DNA from: ZC4RG30 sp963726085
GTDB lineage: Bacteria; Pseudomonadota; Gammaproteobacteria; Steroidobacterales; Steroidobacteraceae
Reading direction: 5' to 3'
Assembly (NCBI GenBank): GCA_963726085.1
Contig: CAVSAR010000011.1
Coordinates: 124,001 to 188,000 of the forward strand
DNA: 64,000 nt
Part shown: piece after piece, positions 26,220 to 41,354 of the stretch
How positions within the stretch are numbered: position 1 is the stretch's first letter
Layout: each line of letters begins with the position of its first letter
Notes under the pieces: generated by a model
Database searches by the model: none
The model's input: the letters and a program-made list of their open reading frames with translations, nothing else
What the model was told of the DNA's origin: nothing
Translations under genes and position numbers: made by a program

Positions 26220-26936
26220 ATGCAATGGCCGCGTTCCTACCTTGCGGGCTGCCTGCTGGCGGCCCCGTTGGCGCAAGCAGCGTCCCCACAATGGGGCGGC
26301 TCGATCACAGTGGCCAGTGACAACCTGCTGCGCGGGGTGTCACGCAGCAGCAATGATCCGGCCCTGGCCGGGGAAGTGCATGTCCTGTTCGGCGGCGGTT
26401 TCTTTGGCAGCGCCAGCGTGATCACCAGTCGCTTTCAACCCACGGCATCGATCACGCCTGAACTTGGCGCAACGCTGGGCTTCGCCGGCGTGGTGGGTGA
26501 GAGCTGGATCGGTCGCGCCAGTGCCACGCACTACGAAACACCATGGTCTGCCCGCCCGGATGTCTATCGCTACGATGAATTGTCCGTCGAGGTGACCTGG
26601 CGTGACCGGTGGCACCTGTCTGCCAGCTACTCGCCCAACACCTCACGCTATGCACAGGCGTATGGCCCCGCGTTGCACCGCAACACGTATGGATTTGAAA
26701 CCAGTTACCAGCAGCCGTTGCGATCCGGGCTGCAGGCTTTTGCGGGTGTGGGTTACTACGACCTCAGCGACCTGTTTGGCGATGGCTACTGGTACGGTAG
26801 CTTCGGCTTGAGCCTGACCAGGCAACACTGGCAATTTGACCTTTCATGGGTGCTGCCGGAGACCACGGCCCAGCAGCTGTCCGCGCCCGGAACCGCCCAC
26901 CAGCGCCTCCTGGCCACCCTGACGCGGGGCTTTTAG
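26220..26936 (+). CDS. TIGR02001-like outer-membrane protein
   Basis: A 238-residue secreted protein (signal LAGCLLAAPLAQAASP). The opening WGGSITVASDNLLRGVSRSSNDPAL matches the start pattern I associate with TIGR02001 proteobacterial outer-membrane proteins, which are predicted small barrels. Strand-like stretches continue (YWYGSFGLSLTRQHWQFDLSWVL), and the protein ends LLATLTRGF with a terminal phenylalanine. It lies 14 bp after the haem-motif porin gene and is probably cotranscribed with it. Function unknown. Confidence 0.8.
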   Translation: MQWPRSYLAGCLLAAPLAQAASPQWGGSITVASDNLLRGVSRSSNDPALAGEVHVLFGGGFFGSASVITSRFQPTASITPELGATLGFAGVVGESWIGRASATHYETPWSARPDVYRYDELSVEVTWRDRWHLSASYSPNTSRYAQAYGPALHRNTYGFETSYQQPLRSGLQAFAGVGYYDLSDLFGDGYWYGSFGLSLTRQHWQFDLSWVLPETTAQQLSAPGTAHQRLLATLTRGF

Positions 26937-26992
26937 CCGCGATTTCTTCACCCGGGTACAACCTTTTGCCGGCCCTTGGGCACTCACCGGAT

Positions 26993-27574
26993 ATGCCCCC
27001 GACACCCGCCTTGTGGTCCGAATCCCACGACTCTGCCTTGCTGCGGCGCATCGCCCAGCAGGACCGGCGCGCATTCGACGAGCTGTACCACGCCTACTAC
27101 CGCCGGCTGTCGCGGTTCCTGCAGCGCCTGACGCCGCGCTACCAGTTCGCCGAAGAAATCATCAATGACACATTCTGGGTGGTCTGGACCAAGGCTGGCG
27201 ACTTTCGCGGCGCGGCGCGGGTCTCGACCTGGATCATGGGTATCGCCTATCGCCGGGCACTGCACGCGCTGCGCGACGAGCGCCACCTGCATCGGTCCGA
27301 CCATGAGCAGATCAACGAGGACTCGTGCAGCACCGATGAACTGGGCGCCTCGCACGACATGCGGGACTGGGTCGCGCAGGGAATGCAAATGCTGCCCGTC
27401 GAACAGCGCATCGCCTTGGAGCTGGCCTACTTCATGGGTCACTCCTGTGAAGAGATTGCCGCGATTACCGATTGCCCGGTCAGTACAGTCAAGGCGCGCA
27501 TGTTTCATGCTCGCGAACGCCTGCGTAAAACTCTCCCCTCACTGGGCGGCAGCCCATCGATGATGAATTCATGA
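26993..27574 (+). CDS. ECF-type RNA polymerase sigma factor
   Basis: A 193-residue sigma factor starting MPPTPALWSES at 26993; the longer open frame overlaps the upstream barrel gene. Region 2: RAFDELYHAYYRRLSRFLQRL...AEEIINDTFWVVWTKAGDFRGAARVSTWIMGIAYRRALHAL. Region 4: LPVEQRIALELAYFMGHSCEEIAAITDCPVSTVKARMFHARERLRK. The anti-sigma gene begins 4 bp before its stop (ATGA), and a lipoprotein protease follows, so the three form one regulatory unit. Confidence 0.92.
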   Translation: MPPTPALWSESHDSALLRRIAQQDRRAFDELYHAYYRRLSRFLQRLTPRYQFAEEIINDTFWVVWTKAGDFRGAARVSTWIMGIAYRRALHALRDERHLHRSDHEQINEDSCSTDELGASHDMRDWVAQGMQMLPVEQRIALELAYFMGHSCEEIAAITDCPVSTVKARMFHARERLRKTLPSLGGSPSMMNS

Positions 27575-28191
27575 ACCACTTTACCGCCTGGAACCTGATC
27601 CCCTGGTTTGTAAACGGTCGCGCCTCCGACCGCGACAGCGAGTCGCTACAAGCGCATCTTGCGCAGTGTGCAGAGTGCCGCGCCGAGGTCGAGGCACAGC
27701 GCAGCCTCATGCATGCCATGCAGACCACACCGGTGGTGGAAAGCATGCCGCTTGCGTCCCTGCAGAAGCTGTGGCATCGCATTGACGCCAATCCGACCGT
27801 ACTGGTGCCGCATCAGCCGGCGCGCTTTCGGCAGTCGCGGCTGGTGGGGTGGCTGGCGGCCGCGGTTGCAGTGGAGGCCTTGCTGCTGGGAACGTTGTCT
27901 GCCGTGCTGTATCACGGGCACCAGGCCGCGGCGCCAGGGGAGTTCCGCACCGTCAGTTCCGCGCCGGCGACGCCGGTCGCGCCGGGTGTGCGCGCGGTGT
28001 TTTCGCCCGCGCTGACGCTGGGTGAACTGCAGGCATTGCTGTCAGAGGCGCGATTGAAGATTGCTGGGGGCCCCACTGAGGCTGGCGTGTATACCCTGGC
28101 GCCATTGGCTACCGGCGATGATCCTCGGCAGGCCTTGCAGATATTGCGGGCCCATCCCGCGTCGCGGTTTGTGGAGCCCATAGGCCCGTGA
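27571..28191 (+). CDS. zinc-binding anti-sigma factor, single-pass membrane protein
   Basis: A 206-residue protein. The N-terminus WNLIPWFVNGRASD leads to a ZAS-type zinc motif H-x3-C-x2-C (H29, C33, C36 in HLAQCAEC). One helix at about residues 91-114 (LVGWLAAAVAVEALLLGTLSAVLY) places the C-terminal 90 residues in the periplasm. It should bind the sigma factor encoded just upstream. Its gene is coupled to its neighbours by ATGA and GTGA overlaps, so stoichiometry with sigma is likely controlled by translation. Confidence 0.87.
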   Translation: MNHFTAWNLIPWFVNGRASDRDSESLQAHLAQCAECRAEVEAQRSLMHAMQTTPVVESMPLASLQKLWHRIDANPTVLVPHQPARFRQSRLVGWLAAAVAVEALLLGTLSAVLYHGHQAAAPGEFRTVSSAPATPVAPGVRAVFSPALTLGELQALLSEARLKIAGGPTEAGVYTLAPLATGDDPRQALQILRAHPASRFVEPIGP

Positions 28192-29465
28192 TCCGTGCGC
28201 TTGTGCTGCTGGCCTGTGCTGCGATCGGCAGCGGCTGCGCCTCAGTGGGCAGCAGCGATGTCCTGCTGGGTGGCCGCAGTGCAGGCGCCGACACTTCCCG
28301 GCTGATCGTTATTACAGTGGAGAACGAGGCGCTGCCGACGGCCCCGCGTCCTGGCAGCACGCAGCGCAACTACTCCGGCACCGGCGTCTACCTGGCCAGT
28401 GATGCGGCGCGAACCACCATGCGTGACATTGCGCGGCAGTACTCGCTCACCGAAGTTGCCGCATGGCCCATCGCGCCCCTGAAGGTCCATTGCAGTGTGT
28501 TTCGCATCCCGGCTGACGCGTCGCGCGCCGAGCTGCTGAAGCGACTGGCGCAGGATTCGCGGGTGCGCCTCGCGCAGCCCATGAATGAATTCGCCTCAAG
28601 TTCCCAAACCTACAACGATCCGTATCTGGACGTGCAGCGTGGCTTCCGCGATATCGATGCCGCCGGCGCACAGCAGTGGTCGCTGGGCGAGCATGTGCGG
28701 GTTGCCGTCGTTGACACCGGCATGGACGCCGGGCATCCGGATTTCGGCGGCCGTGTAGTGGTACAGCGCAACTTCATCGATCGTGACGCGAGCCGCTTTG
28801 CCCAGGACCGACATGGCACCGCCGTCGCCGGCGTCATTTCCGCCTCGGCCAACAACAGCCTGGGCATCGTCGGCGTGGCGCCCGCGGCCGAGGTGCTGGC
28901 ATTCAAGGCATGCTGGCAATTGCAGGCCGATGGCGAGGCCGCACGCTGCAATTCACTGACGCTGGCGCAGGCGCTGGTGGCGGTCATGGATGAACACGCC
29001 AAGGTCGTGAACCTGAGCCTCACCGGTCCGCGCGACCCCTTGCTCAATGCATTGGTGGCCGCAGGCGCGGCACGCGGCATCATCTACGTGGGCGCCGCGC
29101 CCGCGGGCGCGGATGCCGAAGGGTTTCCAGGCGGGGCTCCCGACATGATCACGGTGGATTCGGCCGAGACCGGGGCGCAACGCGACGGGGTTTTGCGCGC
29201 ACCCGGGCGCGATGTGGTTACCCTGGTGCCGGGAGGCCGCTACGACTTCCTGTCCGGGGCATCCCTGGCAACCGCGCACGTCACCGGGGTCGTGGCACTG
29301 CTGCTGGCCAAGTCCCCCAACCTGGATCGCAAGGCCATCTATGGACTCTTGAGCCGGAGCACCTGGGCAGATGCCAGTGCTGCGGATCAGGTCACCATCA
29401 ATGCCTGCGCAGCCATGGCCGAACTGGCCAAGGGGCGGCATTGCCCCGCGGCTCCGGTCCATTGA
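28188..29465 (+). CDS. subtilisin-family (S8) serine protease lipoprotein
   Basis: A 425-residue protein; the GTG start overlaps the anti-sigma stop (GTGA). A lipoprotein signal ends at C17. The catalytic triad is complete: D176 in VAVVDTGMD, H209 in DRHGTAVAGVI and S359 in LSGASLATAHVTGVVALLL (GAS instead of GTS). The region that normally holds the oxyanion-hole AAGN reads VGAAPAGADAE and has no asparagine. Residues 85-135 resemble a small inhibitor-like prodomain. It may cleave the anti-sigma factor or process envelope proteins. The operon with sigma and anti-sigma suggests involvement in the same stress response. Confidence 0.87.
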   Translation: MIRALVLLACAAIGSGCASVGSSDVLLGGRSAGADTSRLIVITVENEALPTAPRPGSTQRNYSGTGVYLASDAARTTMRDIARQYSLTEVAAWPIAPLKVHCSVFRIPADASRAELLKRLAQDSRVRLAQPMNEFASSSQTYNDPYLDVQRGFRDIDAAGAQQWSLGEHVRVAVVDTGMDAGHPDFGGRVVVQRNFIDRDASRFAQDRHGTAVAGVISASANNSLGIVGVAPAAEVLAFKACWQLQADGEAARCNSLTLAQALVAVMDEHAKVVNLSLTGPRDPLLNALVAAGAARGIIYVGAAPAGADAEGFPGGAPDMITVDSAETGAQRDGVLRAPGRDVVTLVPGGRYDFLSGASLATAHVTGVVALLLAKSPNLDRKAIYGLLSRSTWADASAADQVTINACAAMAELAKGRHCPAAPVH

Positions 29466-29466
29466 T

Positions 29467-31082
29467 TCAGCAGGACGCCAGCCTCGCAATAAGATGATCC
29501 AGGTCCACCGGCTTGGCGAAATGGCAGTCAAAGCCGGACACGCGCGACTTCTCCACATCGCTGTCGCGCGAATAGCCGGAGATCGCGACCATATACGCCG
29601 ACGCGAAGCCATCGGCGCGCAGGCGCCGCCCCAGCTCGTAGCCGTTCATGCCCGGCAGCCCGATATCCAGCAATAGAATGTCGGGCTTGAATGCGTGTGC
29701 GGCTTGCAGGCCCCCAGCGCCGTCATGCGCTATGTGCACCGAGTAACCCTGCTCAGCCAGCAGCCACGACAGGGTGACCGCCGAGTCGACGTTGTCGTCA
29801 ACGATCAAGATGCGCTTGTTTGTGTCGGCGCGCGGGCGGTCCGCGATCTGTGGCAGCGCACCCACTTCTTCGGGCTGCAGCAGCAGCGGCAAGCGGATAC
29901 TGAAAGTGGCGCCGCACCCCAGCCCCAGGCTGCTGGCCGTGATGACTCCGCCGTGCAACTCGATGAGTCGCCGACAGATGAACAAGCCGATGCCAAGGCC
30001 ACCCTGGGAGCGATCCAGAGATTTGTCTGCCTGCGTGAATAACTCGAATATGTGCGGCAGCAGCTCGGGCGCGACACCAATGCCATTGTCGATGATGGAG
30101 ATCACCGCATCGGACTGCCCCCGATCGACCACAACCCTTATCTTGCGACCTTCCAGCGTGTACTTGATCGCGTTGAGCAGCAGGTTGACGATGGATTGCT
30201 CGATGCGCGTCAAATCGGCGGTGACCCGCAGCGGCCCGGTGGCGACGACTTCGACTTCCAGCTCGTCCCGGGCGTTGAGCAGCGGCCGCACGACCTCCAC
30301 TGCCTGACTGACGACCTGGACCACGTCCACCGGCTGCCGACGCAGGTCGATCCTGCCGCGGGTAATGCGCGCGACATCGAGCAGGTCGTCGACGATATGG
30401 CGCAGGTTCCGGGTTTGCCGGTCCACCAGGCTCAACGCCTTGGCGGTTCGCGTGGCGTCGCCGCCGACGGCGTTGATCACCTGGATGGCGTTGGTGATGG
30501 CGGCCAGCGGATTGCGCAGTTCGTGCCCGAGCATCGCCAGGAACTCGTCCTTGAGCCGATTGGCCTGGTGCAGCTCCTCGGTGCGTTGCGCGACCCGCTG
30601 CTCGAGCGTTTCATTGAGCTCGCGCAGCTGTTCCTCCGCGCGCCGGCGCACCGCCACTTCCTCGCTCAGGGCACTGTTGGCAATGGCCGCGTCCCGACTC
30701 TTGCGGTACAGCTCGGCGAAGACGGCAACCTTGGATCGCAGGATCTGCGGATCGATCGGCTTGAGCAGGTAGTCGACCGCACCGCTATCGTAACCTTCGA
30801 GTATGTGCCGGTCCTCACCATAGTAGGCCGTCAGGAAAATGATGGGCACCTGAGCGGTCTTCTTGCGCTTCTTGACCATTTCCGCCAGTTCGAAGCCCGT
30901 CATCCCCGGCATACGGATGTCGAGAATCAACAGGGCGAACTGCCCATCCACCAGCGCCAGCAATGCCTCGTCGGCGGAGCCGGCGCGCACCAGCACGTAG
31001 TCTGGGTCATCGAGAATGGTCTCGAGCACGGCCAGATTCCGCGGCTCATCGTCCACGATCAGGATGTGAATCGAGGGACTGC

Positions 31083-31086
<4 letters not shown>
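29467..31086 (-). CDS. hybrid histidine kinase: REC - coiled coil - HisKA - HATPase - REC
   Basis: A 539-residue soluble protein. An N-terminal receiver has acceptor D56 (LLILDIRMPGMTG). A coiled-coil linker runs about 130-178. HisKA has H188 in LAMLGHELRNPLAAI, and HATPase has DNGIGVAPE and GGLGIGLFIC. A C-terminal receiver has acceptor D474 (ILLLDIGLPGMNG). There is no membrane helix. Its start overlaps the stop of the giant HAMP kinase by 4 bp, so the two are coexpressed and may exchange phosphate. No DNA-binding output is encoded with them. Its stop lies one base from the convergent protease gene. Confidence 0.93.
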
Positions 31087-37694
<6,608 letters not shown>

Positions 37695-37834
37695 CGCTTT
37701 ACTTCGCGTTGGAGGTAATCGGGGGCGCAGACCTGCACAATCGTCAAGAAAGGTGCCCGGACTTGGTCCCTCTTTTCAAGGCTATCCGCCGTGACGGTCG
37801 CGTCCTGTAAGACTAGTCAGGAGTACTCAATATC

Positions 37835-37865
37835 TCTGTCAGCCAATACCTACACTGCTGACAGA
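37835..37865. promoter_or_regulatory. 9-bp inverted repeat in a divergent intergenic region
   Basis: TCTGTCAGC (37835-37843) and its exact complement GCTGACAGA (37857-37865) flank a 13-bp spacer, in the 212-bp region between the divergent HAMP kinase and a four-helix membrane protein. The right arm runs into GATAAT (37864-37869), a possible -10 element for the rightward gene. It could be an operator or an RNA hairpin. The binding protein is unknown. Confidence 0.4.
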
Positions 37866-37906
37866 TAATTCCCACAACACCCGGGTTTGCAGGCATATTC
37901 CCGAGC

Positions 37907-38407
37907 ATGATCCTCGGGATGCCCCTGTCTACATTTACGCTCGTGCACGTCCTGATCAGCCTGCTGGGGATCGTCTCCGGCATCATCGTGGTCTTGGGGA
38001 TGTGCTCCAATAACAGGCTCGGCGGCTGGACCGGCCTGTTCCTTATCACCACGATACTCACCAGCCTTACCGGCTTTCTGTTTCCTATCAAGGCAATCGG
38101 TCCACCACATATTGTCGGACTGATTTCCCTACTGTTGCTGATCCCGTGCCTGCTCGGGCTGTACTCGTTCAAGCTGACCGGCAACTGGCGCTGGATCTAC
38201 GTCACGACTGCCGTGGCGGTGCTGTACTTCAATGTCTTCGTCGGCGTGGTGCAGGCTTTCCAGAAGATCGGCTTCCTGCACGTACTGGCGCCCAAGGGCT
38301 CAGAACCACCTTTCGCAATTGCCCAGGGGCTGGTGCTTCTGCTGTTCGTCGTCCTGGCCGTCGTGGCCGTCAGGAAATTCCGCCCCCGCCCCGTATTGGC
38401 GTTCTAG
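37907..38407 (+). CDS. four-helix integral membrane protein, unknown function
   Basis: A 166-residue protein with four hydrophobic segments: about residues 10-31, 41-60, 66-85 plus 95-117 (the latter two separated by a short loop), and 137-157. It ends in a basic RKFRPRPVLAF tail. MPLSTF at 37919 is an alternative start. Codon usage fits the neighbourhood. I recognise no family motif. The divergent partner is the giant HAMP kinase, with an inverted repeat between them, but no functional link is proven. Confidence 0.72.
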   Translation: MILGMPLSTFTLVHVLISLLGIVSGIIVVLGMCSNNRLGGWTGLFLITTILTSLTGFLFPIKAIGPPHIVGLISLLLLIPCLLGLYSFKLTGNWRWIYVTTAVAVLYFNVFVGVVQAFQKIGFLHVLAPKGSEPPFAIAQGLVLLLFVVLAVVAVRKFRPRPVLAF

Positions 38408-38490
38408 GGACTGGCGGTCCACTTCCCCGGATTTACGAGCAACGCCCGGCGGTGTAAATTGACGCCAGTCAATCACGAGTCGGGGCTTGT

Positions 38491-38592
38491 ATGAGCAAGG
38501 GCATGGATAGAAAGAAGGAAGGCAAAAAGAAGCCGTCCAAGACCCTGGAAGAGAAGCGTGCGGCCAAAAAGGAAAAGAAGGCCAACCGATAG
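38491..38592 (+). CDS. 33-residue lysine-rich small protein
   Basis: A very short gene, MSKGMDRKKEGKKK...KKANR, with about 40% lysine plus arginine. The ATG follows a GTCGGGG stretch. Tiny lysine-rich proteins beginning MSKG/MNKG followed by KKxxKKKPxKTLxEKR occur as short hypotheticals in various proteobacteria, and this matches that pattern from memory. It may bind RNA, DNA or ribosomes. It lies 22 bp before the interrupted lipoprotein gene. Confidence 0.6.
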   Translation: MSKGMDRKKEGKKKPSKTLEEKRAAKKEKKANR

Positions 38593-38614
38593 TCCATTGT
38601 CTGAAGAGGAATGC

Positions 38615-39046
38615 ATGAAGCGAGTACTCTCAATTACGATGGCTGCCCTGGTTGGATTGTCCGCATTCGGATGCGCCACTGTGACACCGCCGGCGGCAAA
38701 GAATGTTGCTCCCGCTACTGCCGACTTGGGCTGCCGCAGGGTCGCCACCCCTAATGGGACCCGCAACGGAGCGTTAAAGTAATACTGCGGCACCGCTGCA
38801 CAATGGGCTCAGTTCGACAGCAGCACGGCACAGATAGGAGTCAGCTGCCGCAACACCGGGACTGCCAAAGCCATGTGCCTGTTTGCCAAGCAATGGGAGT
38901 ACCTTGACCAGCACAGCCTGGCTGCTGTCGCTGGCTCTGGATTTCCAAAACCAGACGTAACGTACCCGACATACCGAACGTTTGTAACGATGCAGCGCGC
39001 CAGCGACCTGAGCCACGGGTACACCGTGCCGGTGACCGGCCCCTGA
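38615..39046 (+). pseudogene. nonsense-interrupted gene, relative of the secreted protein at 41355-41750
   Basis: An AAGAGGAA ribosome site and a lipoprotein signal (MKRVLSITMAALVGLSAFGC) start a frame that hits TAA at 38780-38782 (codon 56). The same frame then continues without shift for another 87 codons to a TGA at 39044-39046. The downstream part reads YCGTAAQWAQFD...VSCRN...MCLFAKQWEYLDQ and aligns with YCGSVAQWHEFD...FSCRS...LCLFARQWEYVDR in the intact gene at 41355-41750. This is one gene with an in-frame stop: a real pseudogene, a sequencing error or a readthrough case. Function unknown. Confidence 0.8.
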
Positions 39047-39048
39047 AT

Positions 39049-40962
39049 CTAGCGTTGCTCCGGTGCTTGCACGTAGCCCGGAGGAACGATCGACACCTGC
39101 ATCAAAGTTTGGTCGCCCAGCGTTGCACGCTCACCGGGTTCATCAATCTTGACGTAGAAGGTGCGCGACTGCTGGCGCGCGGGATTGGCCACCAGGGGCA
39201 CCAGTAGCTCCACCCCTCTTGCACCATCATCAATGGTCGCCGTGCGCGGGGTTATCGCACGGAAATCCTGGTCGACGCGAGCCGATCCACTCTCCGTCCA
39301 CCACCGGAACGAAACTTCGCCAGTTAGACCCCCGCGTCTTCGTACCCAGATCTTCGCCACCGGCTGGTCGCCCGCCACGGTTGCCGTGGCAGATGGCAGA
39401 TCGATCAGGGCGCGCGACGGTCGCGGCGCAGCGACCACGGGCTTCGCCTTGACATGAGGCGCTGGCGCCACAGGAACTGTGTCAGCTGCGACATTGGCAG
39501 ACACCACTTCAGCCACTTGCGGCGCTGGTGCGTTGGGACCGGGCGCACCGGCGACAACAGGCTGCGCATCTGCCTTGGGAGCAGGCGCACTGGCGACAGC
39601 AGGCTGCGCACCTGCCTTGGGAGCAGGTGCACTGGCGACAACAGGCTGCGCATCTGCCTTGGGAGCGGGTGCGCTGGCGAGAACAGGCTGCGCATCTGCC
39701 TTGGGATGGTTCAACACGACAGAGGTCAAAATAAAGTAGCCCGCTACGACCAGTATGGCCGCCACAAGCCCAGAGGCCATCCAGCCTCCTGCTCCCATTC
39801 GCCGGGCCCGTGCCCGCTCACCATCCCGTAGCAACACGACCGGTCCCGGATTGTTCGCACCCCCGAACGCGGTCAGCACATTGCCCGCGGTGTCTTCCTT
39901 GCCGGTCATGGTGAGGCGCAATGCGCGCCACTGCTCGCGCGTGACACCGGGTGGCTCGCGCAAGCGCGAATCCCGGTCGCCGCCCCCCCCGTCTTGCCCG
40001 GACAGCAACTCATACGCAAACCATGAGAACGCCAGCCGATCTCCCTTGGGATTTGCCGGCATGTCTCTGGCAATTAGCTCGAAACCCCGCAGTCGGACTT
40101 CGCCGGCGTCCGTGATGAAGACGTTTTCAGCGCGGACGTCCCCGTGGAAGACGTTGTGCGAATGGGCGTGCACCAACGCACTTGCGACGCTTTGGACGAT
40201 TGTCTGGGACGCCGGAAGTGTCAGGCGCGTGCCACCCTGATCAATCAGCTGCTGCAGCGACACACCGCTCAATGATTCCGTGATCAGGAGCAGTGCGCCA
40301 CTATCCTCATCCACTTCGAAAACGCGCTCGATACCCGGATGCGAGAGCGACTGAAGACCGCAAATGCGCTGCAGCAGTCCCGGATCACGCCGCGAGGCCT
40401 CGTTGAACACCGCGATGGCCACCCGATGACTGACATCGGGCACCTGGACTTTGAACTGGTCAATCGCCTCGAATACTGCCCCGGGCGGATCGCTGCGCAG
40501 GATATCCACGAGCTGGTATCGACCGCGCAGCACATCGCCTATTTGCGGGGGGCTGTCGGTACCTGCCGAGACGGGCACAGGCCTTGCCGGTTCCGGAGAG
40601 ATCGCGGGCCTTGCCGGTTGCGGCGGCATCGGGGGGCGTGCCGGTTCCGGTGAAATAATGTGCACATCGGTGTGCTCTGAGGCCGCGCTGCTGCTACCGA
40701 AGCCCATGTAGCGTTGTTGCAATCGCGCCTTCAGGGATACATGGACATCGCGGCTAATTAATTCGCGCCGGAGATACTGGTCCAGCAGCGAGAGGACTTC
40801 CCAGGGAGCGTCGGAATCCTCCTCCTCCAGAGTTTCGACTTTCTGCAGGAATTCTTTCTGGGTGCAGGAACCGGCAGCCACTGCGTCAAGCCATCGCGAG
40901 ACGCTTGCGCTGTCAGCTGGACCCGATTGCTTGGCGTCAGGCTTGAGGCTGGACGCATTCAT
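39049..40962 (-). CDS. membrane-anchored pseudokinase with a Calx-beta-like periplasmic domain
   Basis: A 637-residue protein starting MNASSLKPDAK (40962). Residues about 140-365 have a Ser/Thr-kinase fold (GDVLRGRYQLVDIL, HSHNVFHGDVRAENVFI). Key residues are lost: the VAIK lysine is alanine (VAIAVF, A184), DFG is RGF (292-294) and the glycine loop is poor, so it is probably inactive. One helix at about 394-418 (MASGLVAAILVVAGYFILTSVVL) is followed by four 14-residue Pro/Ala repeats. A C-terminal domain of about 95 residues (AKIWVRRRGGLTGEVSFRWWTESGSA...FYVKIDEPGERATLG) resembles Calx-beta. It may sense or scaffold across the inner membrane. Confidence 0.82.
   Translation of the reverse strand: MNASSLKPDAKQSGPADSASVSRWLDAVAAGSCTQKEFLQKVETLEEEDSDAPWEVLSLLDQYLRRELISRDVHVSLKARLQQRYMGFGSSSAASEHTDVHIISPEPARPPMPPQPARPAISPEPARPVPVSAGTDSPPQIGDVLRGRYQLVDILRSDPPGAVFEAIDQFKVQVPDVSHRVAIAVFNEASRRDPGLLQRICGLQSLSHPGIERVFEVDEDSGALLLITESLSGVSLQQLIDQGGTRLTLPASQTIVQSVASALVHAHSHNVFHGDVRAENVFITDAGEVRLRGFELIARDMPANPKGDRLAFSWFAYELLSGQDGGGGDRDSRLREPPGVTREQWRALRLTMTGKEDTAGNVLTAFGGANNPGPVVLLRDGERARARRMGAGGWMASGLVAAILVVAGYFILTSVVLNHPKADAQPVLASAPAPKADAQPVVASAPAPKAGAQPAVASAPAPKADAQPVVAGAPGPNAPAPQVAEVVSANVAADTVPVAPAPHVKAKPVVAAPRPSRALIDLPSATATVAGDQPVAKIWVRRRGGLTGEVSFRWWTESGSARVDQDFRAITPRTATIDDGARGVELLVPLVANPARQQSRTFYVKIDEPGERATLGDQTLMQVSIVPPGYVQAPEQR
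39533..39700. repeat. four tandem 42-bp repeats in the pseudokinase linker
   Basis: Four 42-bp units start at 39533, 39575, 39617 and 39659. They code on the minus strand for a 14-residue Pro/Ala-rich unit of the type KADAQPVVASAPAP. They lie just after the membrane helix and probably form an extended periplasmic spacer crossing peptidoglycan. The units are nearly identical, so the number may vary between strains. Confidence 0.88.
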
Positions 40963-41354
40963 AGGCTCAATGATGCTCCATATCCACGTGGTGCGTAACC
41001 TCTGCCATGTCAGCAAATGCAATGGCGGGGCGTAAGATCATGCCTGCACAGCAGGCTGGGCGGGGCTCTGGCGTATAGGCAAGCAATAGCGCGCTTCTTG
41101 ATGGCTCTGTTCCCGCTGGGGCCAGGCGCCGTCCTGCTCGCTGGCGGCGATTGCCCGGCCACAATAATCGGACTGTTAAATGTTCGCAGGCAAATGCCGC
41201 GCGAGCTCTGTCAGAAAGTTCTCGCGCAGCTCCGTGACCCCTGACTTGCCTTGGAGATCCCGCCGTAGTAACCCGAGCATCACCTTTATGGGCAGTCACA
41301 TGGTCAATCGCAAGCGACTACAGCGGCAAGAATTCCCGCGGAATCGAGCAGTTC
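40963..41354. other. intergenic region, no gene recognised
   Basis: About 390 bp upstream of the pseudokinase gene and downstream of the small cysteine-rich protein gene, both on the minus strand. Base composition is lower in G+C than the neighbours. Frames open on both strands show no signal peptide or motif and poor codon bias. It presumably contains the pseudokinase promoter, but I could not point to convincing -35/-10 elements. Confidence 0.5.

Noticed and set aside
38558..38614. Upstream extension of the interrupted lipoprotein gene
   Set aside because: The extra 19 codons overlap the lysine-rich gene. The ATG at 38615 has the ribosome site and signal peptide.
39533..39700. Mobile element or CRISPR
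   Set aside because: The 42-bp units are contiguous and code for a Pro/Ala spacer. No spacers or transposase are present.
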